64,000 bases of DNA from Hyphomicrobiales bacterium (lineage in GTDB: Bacteria > Pseudomonadota > Alphaproteobacteria > Rhizobiales > Rhizobiaceae), in assembly GCA_900473685.1 (NCBI GenBank), contig UCNE01000026.1, forward strand, positions 56,233-120,232, written 5' to 3'. The position numbers were made by a program, and so were the translations under genes. Every line of letters begins with the position of its first letter. The first letter of the stretch is position 1. The notes beneath the pieces were generated by a model. The model was not told the origin of the DNA, did no database searches, and was given only the letters and a program-made list of their open reading frames with translations. This document shows positions 1-10,800 of this stretch, one piece after another.

Positions 1-171
1 GGTGTCGCTGAGATAGAGACGCCGTGAGAGGTCGCCGCCATCCGGCCGCTCGATCTTGATGACGCGGGCGCCGAGATCCATCAGCCGCAGCGAACAATAG
101 GGGCCGGACAGGAATTGGCTGAGATCGACGACGACGAGGCCGGCGAGGGGAAGATCGGTATCGGCTGACAT
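1..171 (-). CDS. CaiB/BaiF family III CoA-transferase, N-terminal part (runs off left edge)
   Basis: Only the first 57 codons are in the window. They show the usual opening of family III CoA-transferases: [10 protein letters not shown] at residues 16-25, then [11 protein letters not shown] at 33-43 and G-G-D at 45-47. Such enzymes move CoA between acyl-CoA and a free acid in the cytoplasm. The start codon ATG (169-171) directly abuts the stop codon of the MaoC gene upstream, so the two are almost certainly co-transcribed and translationally coupled. The substrate cannot be told; the MaoC partner suggests a short or dicarboxylic enoyl/hydroxyacyl-CoA route. The catalytic Asp lies beyond the edge. 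Confidence 0.85.
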   Translation of the reverse strand, partial: MSADTDLPLAGLVVVDLSQFLSGPYCSLRLMDLGARVIKIERPDGGDLSRRLYLSDT

Positions 172-726
172 TTAGGATTTTTCCGTCTTACCGGCAAAAT
201 CGGCCGGGTTCTTGTATTTTACGGTTTGCAGATGCTCGCAGTAGAGCACCAGTTCGCCTTCGCTCTTGAAGATCTCGTAGCTGGCGCGGATCAGGCCCAT
301 GTCCTTGTAGCGCGGGCGCTTATCGAGATTGGTGCGGATGGCGTAGATCGTGTCGCCGATAAAGACCGGCTTGATGAAACGCAGCTTGTCGTAGCCATAG
401 GAAAAGGCGTTGACGCAATTGGTGGCGACAAGCCCGAGGCCGGCCGAAAACACAAAGGCGCCGGCAATCAACCGCTTGCCGAAAATGCCCTCGCGTTCGG
501 CAAACATCTGGTCCTGTACGTAAGGGTGAATGTCGGTGACCAGCATGTTGAACATGTGGCTGTCGCCCTCGGCCATCGTGCGCCGCAACGATCGAATGCG
601 CTGTCCGACTGGCCAATCCTCATAGAACCAGTTTTCCGCGTTCCAAACCGGAAGCGAAGCATGGTCCGCGGGCATGTCGGAAGGGCGGGTCGAGGAAACG
701 CCGACTGTTGGTGCCGTGGTGCTCAT
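172..726 (-). CDS. MaoC-like hot-dog acyl-CoA hydratase
   Basis: A 184-residue single hot-dog protein. After a variable N-terminus it has F-Y-E-D-W-P-V-G and a core with [10 protein letters not shown] and [11 protein letters not shown], typical of MaoC dehydratases that hydrate enoyl-CoA or dehydrate 3-hydroxyacyl-CoA. I chose ATG 726 because the longer frame needs a TTG start six codons earlier; a C-A-G-G-G sits about 12 nt before this ATG. The stop touches the start of the CoA-transferase, so both form one operon reading leftward. Itaconyl-, mesaconyl- or related CoA hydration is possible but not shown by the sequence. Confidence 0.85.
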   Translation of the reverse strand: MSTTAPTVGVSSTRPSDMPADHASLPVWNAENWFYEDWPVGQRIRSLRRTMAEGDSHMFNMLVTDIHPYVQDQMFAEREGIFGKRLIAGAFVFSAGLGLVATNCVNAFSYGYDKLRFIKPVFIGDTIYAIRTNLDKRPRYKDMGLIRASYEIFKSEGELVLYCEHLQTVKYKNPADFAGKTEKS

Positions 727-744
727 AGGGGGAGCCCTGCGCAA

Positions 745-1096
745 ATTGCGGCCGGCCGGGTGATCTCCATGTGCGTCCTCCAGTTTTCTTATGTAAAGAA
801 GATTTTCACATATGGATGATTATTGCAAGCGGCATCGTTCGCTCTTTCGCGCCTGACGGATGATGGAGCAGTCCATCTGGCGATCAGGCGGGTATAGGTC
901 AGGGAGATGTGTCAGCAGGCTGAGTCTCTGTGGGCTGCAGAGATAGCCGCGTGCAGGTTTGATCTGCTGCCCAAGATCCTCGGCCCGGCTTGGCCGCGGC
1001 AGCACATTTTCGCACTCGAGGCGGGCTTTCGGACACTAAAACCAGGCTCCGGATACGAAGCGTTAACTATATGCTTTGTAAATCAGAATCACCAAC
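745..1096. other. Intergenic region, no gene seen
   Basis: These 352 bases separate the leftward MaoC operon from the rightward small gene, so promoters for both should lie here. The only structure I see is an imperfect inverted repeat at 790-812 (T-A-T-G-T ... A-C-A-T-A), about 65-85 bp upstream of the MaoC start, which could be a regulator site. No RNA gene or credible small frame was recognised. Confidence 0.4.
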
Positions 1097-1111
1097 ATGG
1101 AGAACCGCCTG

Positions 1112-1426
1112 ATGAGTGCTGCGTTGAAGGATGTGCGTTTTTCTGAAACGGAAGAACGGGTCGTGCCGTTTCCCCTGTCGGGACAGGCAAGCATCATCAG
1201 ACGCTGCGCAAGCGAGCTGGAAAACGTCCATGGCGACGAAGCTCTGCTGTATTGGAAAACCGAGTGCCGCGCCTTGGCAAAACGTCTGAGCAATCTCGGA
1301 TGCTCCGAGGATGCCATCCGCAGCCAGGTGATGTCTTTCCAGACAGAAGTCCAGGTGGAAATGATGCGGCGTTATTCGGATCGGCTGGCGGCCGAAGCGC
1401 AGGATGGCTACACCCTCAATTCCTGA
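1112..1426 (+). CDS. DUF6074-like small rhizobial protein
   Basis: A cytoplasmic protein of about 104 residues, function unknown. Its early R-V-V-P-F-P-L stretch followed by basic and polar helices resembles the short rhizobial family I know as DUF6074; that assignment is from memory. No signal peptide, membrane segment or cysteine pair is seen. ATG 1112 is preferred since G-G-A-G lies 9 nt upstream; an ATG at 1097 is in frame and would add five residues. It is single and ends in a strong bidirectional terminator. Confidence 0.6.
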   Translation: MSAALKDVRFSETEERVVPFPLSGQASIIRRCASELENVHGDEALLYWKTECRALAKRLSNLGCSEDAIRSQVMSFQTEVQVEMMRRYSDRLAAEAQDGYTLNS

Positions 1427-1466
1427 GATGCAGGCCGCGGTTACAGATGCCGCTCGGTCAGAACAC

Positions 1467-1495
1467 AAAAAGGGCAGCGCAGGCTGCCCTTTTGT
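1467..1495. terminator. Bidirectional intrinsic terminator
   Basis: A-A-A-A-G-G-G-C-A-G-C, a 4-nt loop and G-C-T-G-C-C-C-T-T-T-T form a perfect stem flanked by an A-run and a T-run. It lies between the rightward small gene and the leftward aspD gene and can serve both. Confidence 0.85.
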
Positions 1496-1516
1496 CGTTA
1501 TGAAGGATCTGGTCCG

Positions 1517-4817
<3,301 letters not shown>

Positions 4818-4975
4818 AGGCCCCTCCGTATCAATGCTGCTTTGCGCGCCGGCCAAATCAGAGGGGATGGTTGCGTTGTGGTCAAGGAAAAACTTAGGCG
4901 AGAAGATTAACAACACATCGGGATTGTTCAAATTTGAGACTCGCCGTCGAAAATACGGCAAAGGCTGACTCAAAT

Positions 4976-5003
4976 AAAAACGCCCGGCTTTCGCCGGGCG
5001 TTC
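4976..5003 (-). terminator. Intrinsic terminator of the eryR-tpiB-rpiB operon
   Basis: On the minus strand A-A-C-G-C-C-C-G-G-C and its complement form a perfect stem with a short loop, followed by a T-run. It lies just after the end of rpiB and before the aspT promoter region. Confidence 0.85.
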
Positions 5004-5061
5004 ATTCTGCAGGACATGAGGGAGGATCTACATATTCTGCGGAAGCAGTTTGATCAGAACA

Positions 5062-5499
5062 TCACTTGCCAGCGTCCAGACGGTCGATCGCCTGAACATT
5101 GCCGGCCGACGAGCCGTTCGGATCGAATTCGGATTCCAGCCACTTGTCGACGATGGCCTTGGCGAGTTCCGGTCCGATGACGCGGGCGCCCATGGTAATG
5201 ATCTGCGCATTGTTGGATTTGGCGGCACGCTCGGCCGAATAGGTGTCATGGGTGAGCGCCGCGCGGATACCCGGCACCTTGTTGGCCGAGATCGAGACGC
5301 CGATACCGGTGCCGCAGATCAGGATGCCACGGTCATTCTGGCCGCTGACGATGGTTTCGGCCAATCCCTTGGACAGGTCGGCATAGAAGCCGGACTGGCT
5401 GAGATTGCTGACTTCGAGGCCGCTCTTGGTGGCGAGATGGGCTTCGATGATGTCGAGAAGCGGCTTGCCTGCGCTGTCGGCGCCGATTGCGATTTTCAT
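5062..5499 (-). CDS. rpiB: RpiB-family sugar-phosphate isomerase (EryI-like, D-erythrulose-4-phosphate isomerase candidate)
   Basis: A 145-residue RpiB/LacAB fold protein with C-G-T-G-I-G-V-S-I at 62-70 (C62 is the likely catalytic base). In common ribose-5-phosphate isomerases B the N-terminal motif is D-H-A-G; here it is G-A-D-S-A-G, with Ser at position 9 in place of His. Enzymes of the erythritol pathway (Brucella EryI, rhizobial RpiB) act on D-erythrulose 4-phosphate rather than ribose 5-phosphate, and the position after a second triosephosphate isomerase and a DeoR regulator fits that role. The start ATG 5499 lies 28 nt after tpiB and a terminator follows. Housekeeping ribose-5-phosphate isomerase activity cannot be excluded. 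Confidence 0.85.
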   Translation of the reverse strand: MKIAIGADSAGKPLLDIIEAHLATKSGLEVSNLSQSGFYADLSKGLAETIVSGQNDRGILICGTGIGVSISANKVPGIRAALTHDTYSAERAAKSNNAQIITMGARVIGPELAKAIVDKWLESEFDPNGSSAGNVQAIDRLDAGK

Positions 5500-5527
5500 G
5501 GCTGTATCCTTCCGTTGACGGGTGGTT

Positions 5528-6295
5528 TCAGAGCGCCGCAGAGACGCGTTTGAGAATGTCGAGATAGCCGGCCACATCCCAGGCCGAGCGGCCAATGAAC
5601 AGGCCATCAATGTGTGGTTTGGCAATCAGCTCCTCGCAATTGCCGGGATTAACGCTACCGCCGTAGAGAACCGGTACGGAAACGCCAAGGCTTGCCTTCG
5701 CCCATTCGGCGATCAGAGCATGACGTTCATCGGCATAGTCTGCCGAAGCCGGAATACCGTTGACGCCGATCGCCCAGACCGGTTCGTAGGCTAGGAGCAC
5801 CGGCTTTGCTTTGTCGGCGCCTTCAAGCAGTGCCAGAGCGCCTTCGACCTGCCGGCGCAATACGGCGTCGGCCTGTCCGGCTTCGCGTTCGGCCAGCGTT
5901 TCGCCAATGCAGATCAGCGGGATCAAGCCATGCCGGACGGCAGCTGCCGTCTTCAGGCCGACCGCGCGATCGGTTTCGCCGAAATGTTCGCGCCGCTCGC
6001 TATGGCCGAGTTCGACGATATCAAGATTGCAATCCCTGAGCATCACCGGCGAGATTTCGCCGGTCCAGGCGCCGGCATCGTCCCAGTGCATGTTCTGGGC
6101 GCCGACCTTGACGCTCGTCTGGGCAAGCCGCTCCTTCACTTGGCGCGTGGCTGTAAATGGCGGAATGACGAAGCGCTGGACGCGGTTGTCGCGCGTCGCG
6201 TCGGCTTCTGCCAGACCGTCGGCAAAGACCATCGCCTCGGCGAGCGTCTTGTTCATTTTCCAGCTGGTTCCAACCCAGACGGATGTCTTTGTCAT
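5528..6295 (-). CDS. tpiB: Triosephosphate isomerase paralogue (TpiB/EryH-like, L-erythrulose-1-phosphate isomerase candidate)
   Basis: A 255-residue TIM barrel with all catalytic parts of triosephosphate isomerase: S-W-K-M-N-K with K13, G-H-S-E-R-R with H98, A-Y-E-P-V-W-A-I-G with E171, and the phosphate-binding Y-G-G-S-V. The context, translationally coupled to a DeoR regulator (4-nt ATGA overlap) and followed by an RpiB homologue, is that of rhizobial tpiB, whose product interconverts L-erythrulose 1-phosphate and D-erythrulose 4-phosphate. Canonical enzymes start N-W-K-M-N-G; the S and K substitutions fit a paralogue. It may also isomerise triose phosphates. Confidence 0.88.
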   Translation of the reverse strand: MTKTSVWVGTSWKMNKTLAEAMVFADGLAEADATRDNRVQRFVIPPFTATRQVKERLAQTSVKVGAQNMHWDDAGAWTGEISPVMLRDCNLDIVELGHSERREHFGETDRAVGLKTAAAVRHGLIPLICIGETLAEREAGQADAVLRRQVEGALALLEGADKAKPVLLAYEPVWAIGVNGIPASADYADERHALIAEWAKASLGVSVPVLYGGSVNPGNCEELIAKPHIDGLFIGRSAWDVAGYLDILKRVSAAL

Positions 6296-7077
6296 GCTGT
6301 GTCCTTCGCGGTTTTGCCGCTGATTTTCTGAAGCTTGATGCCGGCGTCCTTGAGGGCTTGTTCACAGGACGGATCGATTTCCGCGCCGGTCAGGACGATG
6401 TCGAAGACGTCGAGCCCGGTCAGGAAATGCAGGGCGGATTTGCCGAACTTGCCGTGATCGACGAGCAGGACGGCTCGCGCCGCCGAGGTGATCATCTGCC
6501 GTTTTGTCTGGACGACTTCCTGGTCCTGATGAAAGGCGGAGGCACCATGGATGGCCGAGCTTGACAGGAAGGCCATGTCGGCCCGTAACGAACGCAGGGC
6601 CTCCTCGGTGGTGATACCGAAAAATCCGTTGAACTTCTTCGAATACTGGCCGCCAAGCGAGATCACATCAATGCCGGGGATAGCCGCCAGTTTGTTGATC
6701 ACGCCGAGATTGTTGGTGATCACCGTCAGTGGCCGGATATCCTTGAGATAATCAGCCACGCCTCCTGCGGTGGAGCCATCGTCGATGATGATGATCTGGC
6801 CGGGCTCGATCAGCGTCGCTGCGTGCTGGGCCAGCCGCCGCTTTTCTTCAGCGGCAATTTTTTCGCGGTAGCGGAAGTCGCTTTCGAATTGCGGGCTGGA
6901 CTGGATCGAGGCGCCGCCATGAACTTTTCGCAAAAGGCCCGCCTGCTCGAGATCGTCGAGATCGCGGTGCACGGTCATCTTGCTGACGGCGAACCGGCCG
7001 GCGAGATCCTCGACCGAAGCCGAGCCCGTTTCCATCAGGATATCCATGATCGCCTGGCGGCGGTCTTCGGGCTTCAT
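6292..7077 (-). CDS. eryR: DeoR/GlpR-family repressor (EryR-like)
   Basis: A 261-residue DeoR regulator: winged helix at about 6-57 (V-E-D-L-A-G-R-F-A-V-S-K-M-T-V-H-R-D-L) ending in V-H-G-G-A, then a sugar-phosphate-sensing isomerase-like domain with D-D-G-S-T and T-N-N-L. It is first in the operon and its stop overlaps the tpiB start by 4 nt. Members sense phosphorylated sugars; in rhizobia the first gene of this operon controls erythritol genes. Upstream lies a run of T-G-T-G-A-T repeats at 7146-7182 that could be its operators. The effector is inferred from context. Confidence 0.87.
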   Translation of the reverse strand: MKPEDRRQAIMDILMETGSASVEDLAGRFAVSKMTVHRDLDDLEQAGLLRKVHGGASIQSSPQFESDFRYREKIAAEEKRRLAQHAATLIEPGQIIIIDDGSTAGGVADYLKDIRPLTVITNNLGVINKLAAIPGIDVISLGGQYSKKFNGFFGITTEEALRSLRADMAFLSSSAIHGASAFHQDQEVVQTKRQMITSAARAVLLVDHGKFGKSALHFLTGLDVFDIVLTGAEIDPSCEQALKDAGIKLQKISGKTAKDTA

Positions 7078-7145
7078 AGTGGTGCTTTCGCGCGGTCTGT
7101 GTCTGTCCCAGATATAACTGTTGCTCTGAGAATTTCAACTAAAAT

Positions 7146-7182
7146 AGTGATACTTTGTGATATTTGTATGTGATGATGTGAT
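7146..7182. promoter_or_regulatory. T-G-T-G-A-T repeat array, candidate DeoR (EryR) operators
   Basis: T-G-T-G-A-T occurs exactly at 7156-7161, 7169-7174 and 7177-7182, with a variant A-G-T-G-A-T at 7146-7151. All are on the same strand within 37 bases of AT-rich DNA, about 70-105 bp upstream of eryR and between it and the divergent pncB. Repeated short sites are usual for DeoR-type repressors. Seen directly; the binding role is inferred. Confidence 0.45.
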
Positions 7183-7347
7183 GTTTCGTGCCAATGCTTC
7201 TGCTGCAAGCCTGTGCGGCCCGAGTTTTGCGGCTTTCGGGCAATTGCTTTGTTGCATCAGCCTGTTGCGGCGAGGCTAAATGCCGTGCCATGACTGGGGG
7301 ATAACGGATACATCGCGCCATGCAGTGCTGGAGCGGGAGAGAGTTTC

Positions 7348-8652
7348 ATGACCAAGACGGATATCGCGCAGCGCGTTTATAACAACGCCTGGAAACTCGA
7401 CCCGGTCGTGCGCAGCCTGCTCGACACGGATTTCTACAAGCTCCTGATGCTGCAGATGATCTGGCGGCTTTACCCCGACGTCGATGCAACCTTCTCGGTG
7501 ATCAACCGCACCAAGACGGTTCTATTGACCGACGAAATCGACGAGCAGGAACTGCGCGAGCAACTGGATTATGTACGCGGCCTGCGTTTCACCAAGAAGG
7601 AAATGATCTGGCTCGCCGGCAACACATTCTATGGCCGCAAGCAGATTTTTGCGCCGGATTTCCTCGCTTGGCTCGCCGATTTCCAGCTTCCGGATTACGA
7701 ACTGTCCCGCAAGCACGGGCAGTACGAACTGACCTTTCCCGGCAAATGGACCCACACGACCATGTGGGAAATCCCGGCACTGGCGATCATCAACGAATTG
7801 CGCTCGCGTACGGCCATGAAGGATATGGGGCCGTTTGCGCTGGATGTGCTTTACGCCCGTGCAAAGGCCAAGATGTGGTCGAAGGTCGAGCAGCTCAAGA
7901 CCTATCCGGATCTGCGCATCTCCGACTTCGGCACGCGCCGCCGCCACAGCTTCCTGTGGCAGCGCTGGTGCGTCGAGGCGCTGAAGGAGGGCATCGGCAA
8001 GTCCTTTTCCGGCACCAGCAATGTGCTGCTTGCCATGGATACCGATCTTGAAGCACTCGGTACCAACGCGCACGAATTGCCGATGGTCGCCGCAGCGCTT
8101 GCGCGCACCGAGGAGGAACTCGGCCTGGCTCCCTACAAGGTCCTGCAGGACTGGAACCAGCTCTATGGCGGCAACCTGCTCATTGTTTTGCCCGATGCCT
8201 TCGGTACGGCGGCTTTCTTGCGAAATGCGCCGGAGTGGGTCGCCGACTGGACCGGCTTTCGCCCGGACAGCGCGCCGCCGATCGAGGGTGGAGAAAAGAT
8301 CATTGCGTGGTGGAACAAGATGGGGCGCGATCCGAAAGAGAAACTGCTGATCTTTTCGGATGGCCTCGACGTCGAAACAATCCTCGAAACCTACCGGCAT
8401 TTTCACGGACGGGTGCGCATGAGCTTCGGATGGGGGACCAACCTGACCAACGATTTTGCCGGGTGCGCGCCGACCCAGGTCAGCGGGCTCAACCCGATCT
8501 CGGTCGTCTGCAAGGTCAGCGATGCCAACGGCCATGCTGCGGTCAAGCTGTCGGACAATCCGCGCAAAGCGACGGGCGAGCCTTCGGAGGTCGAACGGTA
8601 TCTCAAGTTCTTTGGAACGGAAGATTTCACCGAACTGGCCGTCAAGGTCTGA
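7348..8652 (+). CDS. pncB: Nicotinate phosphoribosyltransferase
   Basis: A 434-residue enzyme of NAD salvage, making nicotinate mononucleotide from nicotinate and PRPP with ATP hydrolysis. The family opening [11 protein letters not shown] (25-35) and the later G-T-S-N-V and [11 protein letters not shown] motifs are clear, and the length equals the proteobacterial PncB type. ATG 7348 has G-G-G-A-G-A-G upstream. It is a single gene, divergent from eryR and ended by a strong hairpin terminator. Soluble and cytoplasmic. Confidence 0.95.
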   Translation: MTKTDIAQRVYNNAWKLDPVVRSLLDTDFYKLLMLQMIWRLYPDVDATFSVINRTKTVLLTDEIDEQELREQLDYVRGLRFTKKEMIWLAGNTFYGRKQIFAPDFLAWLADFQLPDYELSRKHGQYELTFPGKWTHTTMWEIPALAIINELRSRTAMKDMGPFALDVLYARAKAKMWSKVEQLKTYPDLRISDFGTRRRHSFLWQRWCVEALKEGIGKSFSGTSNVLLAMDTDLEALGTNAHELPMVAAALARTEEELGLAPYKVLQDWNQLYGGNLLIVLPDAFGTAAFLRNAPEWVADWTGFRPDSAPPIEGGEKIIAWWNKMGRDPKEKLLIFSDGLDVETILETYRHFHGRVRMSFGWGTNLTNDFAGCAPTQVSGLNPISVVCKVSDANGHAAVKLSDNPRKATGEPSEVERYLKFFGTEDFTELAVKV

Positions 8653-8679
8653 GCGGGAAGTCAGCGGCGATCATCTCCA

Positions 8680-8724
8680 CAAACAAAAAACCAGCCGGTG
8701 GAGGTGCCCGGCTGGGTTTGTTTG
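8680..8724. terminator. Intrinsic terminator after pncB
   Basis: C-C-A-G-C-C-G-G (8691-8698) pairs with C-C-G-G-C-T-G-G (8708-8715), flanked by an A-rich run on the left and G-T-T-T-G-T-T-T on the right. The symmetry lets it stop transcripts from both sides. Confidence 0.85.
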
Positions 8725-8764
8725 CGCATTCTTTTGAGGGATGCGCCGGGAGAACTGGGTTACG

Positions 8765-9028
8765 TTACGCGCTCATGCGTAAGCAGTCCGAGCGCGAAGC
8801 GAGCGGGTGGACCATCGACAGCAGGCGGCGCTTGGGAGCCGCCAGCAGATTGGCCGTATGATTTTTGGCGCTTACGGTTCCCGGCTGCATCTGGCGAAGT
8901 GCGCTGGCAGCGGAGTAGAGAAGCGTTTTCATTTCATTGGTCGTGACGCCGTCCGCACGCATTACGGCACGGATCATCGGGTCTGTCAGGACCTCATGGA
9001 TGGTCAGATCGCTGTTTGCCTGGTGCAT
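8765..9028 (-). CDS. Small conserved hypothetical protein
   Basis: An 87-residue cytoplasmic protein without a known domain; its core I-H-E-V-L-T-D-P-M-I-R-A-V-M-R-A-D-G-V resembles short rhizobial proteins I have seen only as hypothetical. ATG 9028 has A-A-G-G-A upstream; an in-frame ATG at 9049 is also possible and would add seven residues. It is divergent from the TetR gene, so the repeat-rich region between them may control both. Confidence 0.6.
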   Translation of the reverse strand: MHQANSDLTIHEVLTDPMIRAVMRADGVTTNEMKTLLYSAASALRQMQPGTVSAKNHTANLLAAPKRRLLSMVHPLASRSDCLRMSA

Positions 9029-9089
9029 TGGGGTATTCCTTCGGTTCATCGTCTTTTCCGGCGGGCGGATCCCGTCCGGTGTCTTAACC

Positions 9090-9150
9090 TTGACATCGTT
9101 GCATTGCAGTGTTACCAGTAAGTAACATTCGAATAGTTACCGACCGGTCA
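9090..9150. promoter_or_regulatory. Promoter/operator region with repeated G-T-T-A-C sites
   Basis: T-T-G-A-C-A (9090-9095) could be a -35 element for the rightward gene. G-T-T-A-C at 9111-9115 and G-T-A-A-C at 9122-9126 form an inverted repeat with 6 nt between; G-T-T-A-C recurs at 9136-9140, running into the palindrome G-A-C-C-G-G-T-C (9142-9149). Sites like these are common autoregulatory operators of TetR regulators. Binding by the adjacent TetR is inferred. Confidence 0.45.
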
Positions 9151-9239
9151 CACCTATGTCAAGAAGCCTTGTCAATAAAAATTCGAAACCCGTATCGTCT
9201 CCGAAACCGGCAGATGTAAGGCTGGAAAAAGGTGACTGT

Positions 9240-9839
9240 GTGCAAGCGCGCCAGGCACCGAGGGATCGTATCGTTTCAACGGCTTGCGAGCTGTTTCGGC
9301 AGCACGGAATCCGCGGTATCGGCGTCGATGCGATTGCCGAAGCGGCAGAGACCAACAAGATGACGCTCTATCGTCATTTCGGCTCGAAAGATGACCTAAT
9401 TTGCGAGGCATTGCGGTTCACATCCGAAAAGGCCGCCGCTTTCTGGGATCAGCTCGAAGCCTCCCATCCAAACGATCCGATGGCCCAGCTTCACAGCTGG
9501 GTGGAAGCCCGGGCACAGTGTCTGGCCGACAATCAATATGGTTGCGACCTCGCCAATGCGGCTGTTGAACTCAAGGAGCAGGGCCATCCCGCCCATGCCG
9601 TCATCGAAAACTTCAAGATCACTCAGCAACGCCGTCTCGAAAAGCTCTGTCGCGATGCGGGCGTGAGCGAACCGGAGCTGCTCTCCGATACCCTCTCGAT
9701 GCTGATGGAGGGTGCCCAGGTCAGCAAGCTTGCGACCGGCAGCGAAGGCCCGTCGATGCGGTTTCTGCGTGCTTGCCAGGCAGCCATCGCCTCATTCCGG
9801 CAGCCGGTAAAGAGTGCCGCCGAGACCGTCAGCGCCTGA
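9240..9839 (+). CDS. TetR/AcrR-family transcriptional regulator
   Basis: A TetR regulator with the N-terminal helix-turn-helix R-D-R-I-V-S-T-A-C-E-L-F followed by I-A-E-A-A-E-T-N-K-M-T-L-Y-R-H-F and an all-helical ligand domain. The longest frame starts with ATG at 9156 but has no ribosome-binding site. GTG 9240 has A-A-A-A-A-G-G-T-G-A just upstream and gives the usual short leader before the helix-turn-helix (199 residues). Which one is used is uncertain. The ligand is unknown; the divergent small gene and the operon starting at 9979 are possible targets. Confidence 0.82.
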   Translation: MQARQAPRDRIVSTACELFRQHGIRGIGVDAIAEAAETNKMTLYRHFGSKDDLICEALRFTSEKAAAFWDQLEASHPNDPMAQLHSWVEARAQCLADNQYGCDLANAAVELKEQGHPAHAVIENFKITQQRRLEKLCRDAGVSEPELLSDTLSMLMEGAQVSKLATGSEGPSMRFLRACQAAIASFRQPVKSAAETVSA

Positions 9840-9978
9840 AACCCGCTTCCACCAATATATCCTCAAAAGCTGAGGGCCTGTTTCGCCGAAGCCTGGATGG
9901 AACAAACCTGCCTGGCGTCCATTTACTCGTTGATTGAAAAGCGCAGCGTTACCGCTGCCCGACAACGAGAAGGACAGC

Positions 9979-10800
9979 ATGTCTCCCCTCCAGGAGTTCA
10001 TTGTCGATCCGCATCCCGCGGGCTGGTGGTCGGTCCATCGCGGGGCCTCGCCGATTGTCGGCACGGCCATCCATAACGGCCACCATATCCGAAGTAACCT
10101 CACTGATTTCATCGGTCTCAACGCCAGCGAGCGATTGCGCGAAGAGGATCCTTTCACCGAATTCTTCATCCGCGACTTGCCCAACCGGATTGTCTTTCAC
10201 CGTTCCCGCTTCGAGATCGATATCAACCGCGCCCGCGACGGCGCCATCTATCTCGCGCCGGAGCAGGCCTGGGGGCTGAAGGTCTGGACGCAGCCGCTGC
10301 CGGATGACGCAGTCGCAGCCTCGCTTGGCATTCATGATGCCTACTATGCCATGCTGGAAACCTATCTGCGCAGTATCGAACAGCAATACGGCGCCTTCGT
10401 TCTTCTCGACATCCACAGCTACAATCATCGCCGCGATGGAGCGGAAGGCGCCGAAACGCCGTTTGAAAAGGCGCCGCAGATCAATATCGGCACGTCTTCG
10501 ATGGACCGTCAGCGCTGGGCGCCAGTGCTTGATCCCTTCATCACACAATTGCGCCGCTTCGAATTTCGCGGCCAGCCGATGGATGTCCGGGAAAACGTCG
10601 CCTTTCAGGGCAAGGGCGAGCAGACCCGATTTGTCCACGAAAAGTTCCCTCAAACCGGCTGCGCCATCGCCATCGAATTCAAGAAGTTCTTCATGGAGGA
10701 GTGGACCGGCGAACCAGACGTCGAAACGCTGAAGGCAATGCGGGAGATGATCCGCCAGTCGCTGCCGGTCCTGCTCGAAGCCCTGCAGGCGCGGTCATGA
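9979..10800 (+). CDS. N-formylglutamate amidohydrolase family protein
   Basis: A 273-residue zinc-dependent FGase-fold hydrolase with H-N-G near the start, S-R-F-E-I-D-I-N-R and D-I-H-S-Y-N-H. Known members split N-formyl-L-glutamate to formate and glutamate (HutG). No histidine-utilisation gene is nearby. Instead its last four bases overlap the start of a QEGLA protein, which is followed by an ATP-grasp ligase, so a different N-acyl-glutamate or glutamyl substrate is likely. ATG 9979 has G-A-A-G-G-A upstream; a longer frame begins at 9934. First gene of the operon. Confidence 0.85.
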   Translation: MSPLQEFIVDPHPAGWWSVHRGASPIVGTAIHNGHHIRSNLTDFIGLNASERLREEDPFTEFFIRDLPNRIVFHRSRFEIDINRARDGAIYLAPEQAWGLKVWTQPLPDDAVAASLGIHDAYYAMLETYLRSIEQQYGAFVLLDIHSYNHRRDGAEGAETPFEKAPQINIGTSSMDRQRWAPVLDPFITQLRRFEFRGQPMDVRENVAFQGKGEQTRFVHEKFPQTGCAIAIEFKKFFMEEWTGEPDVETLKAMREMIRQSLPVLLEALQARS

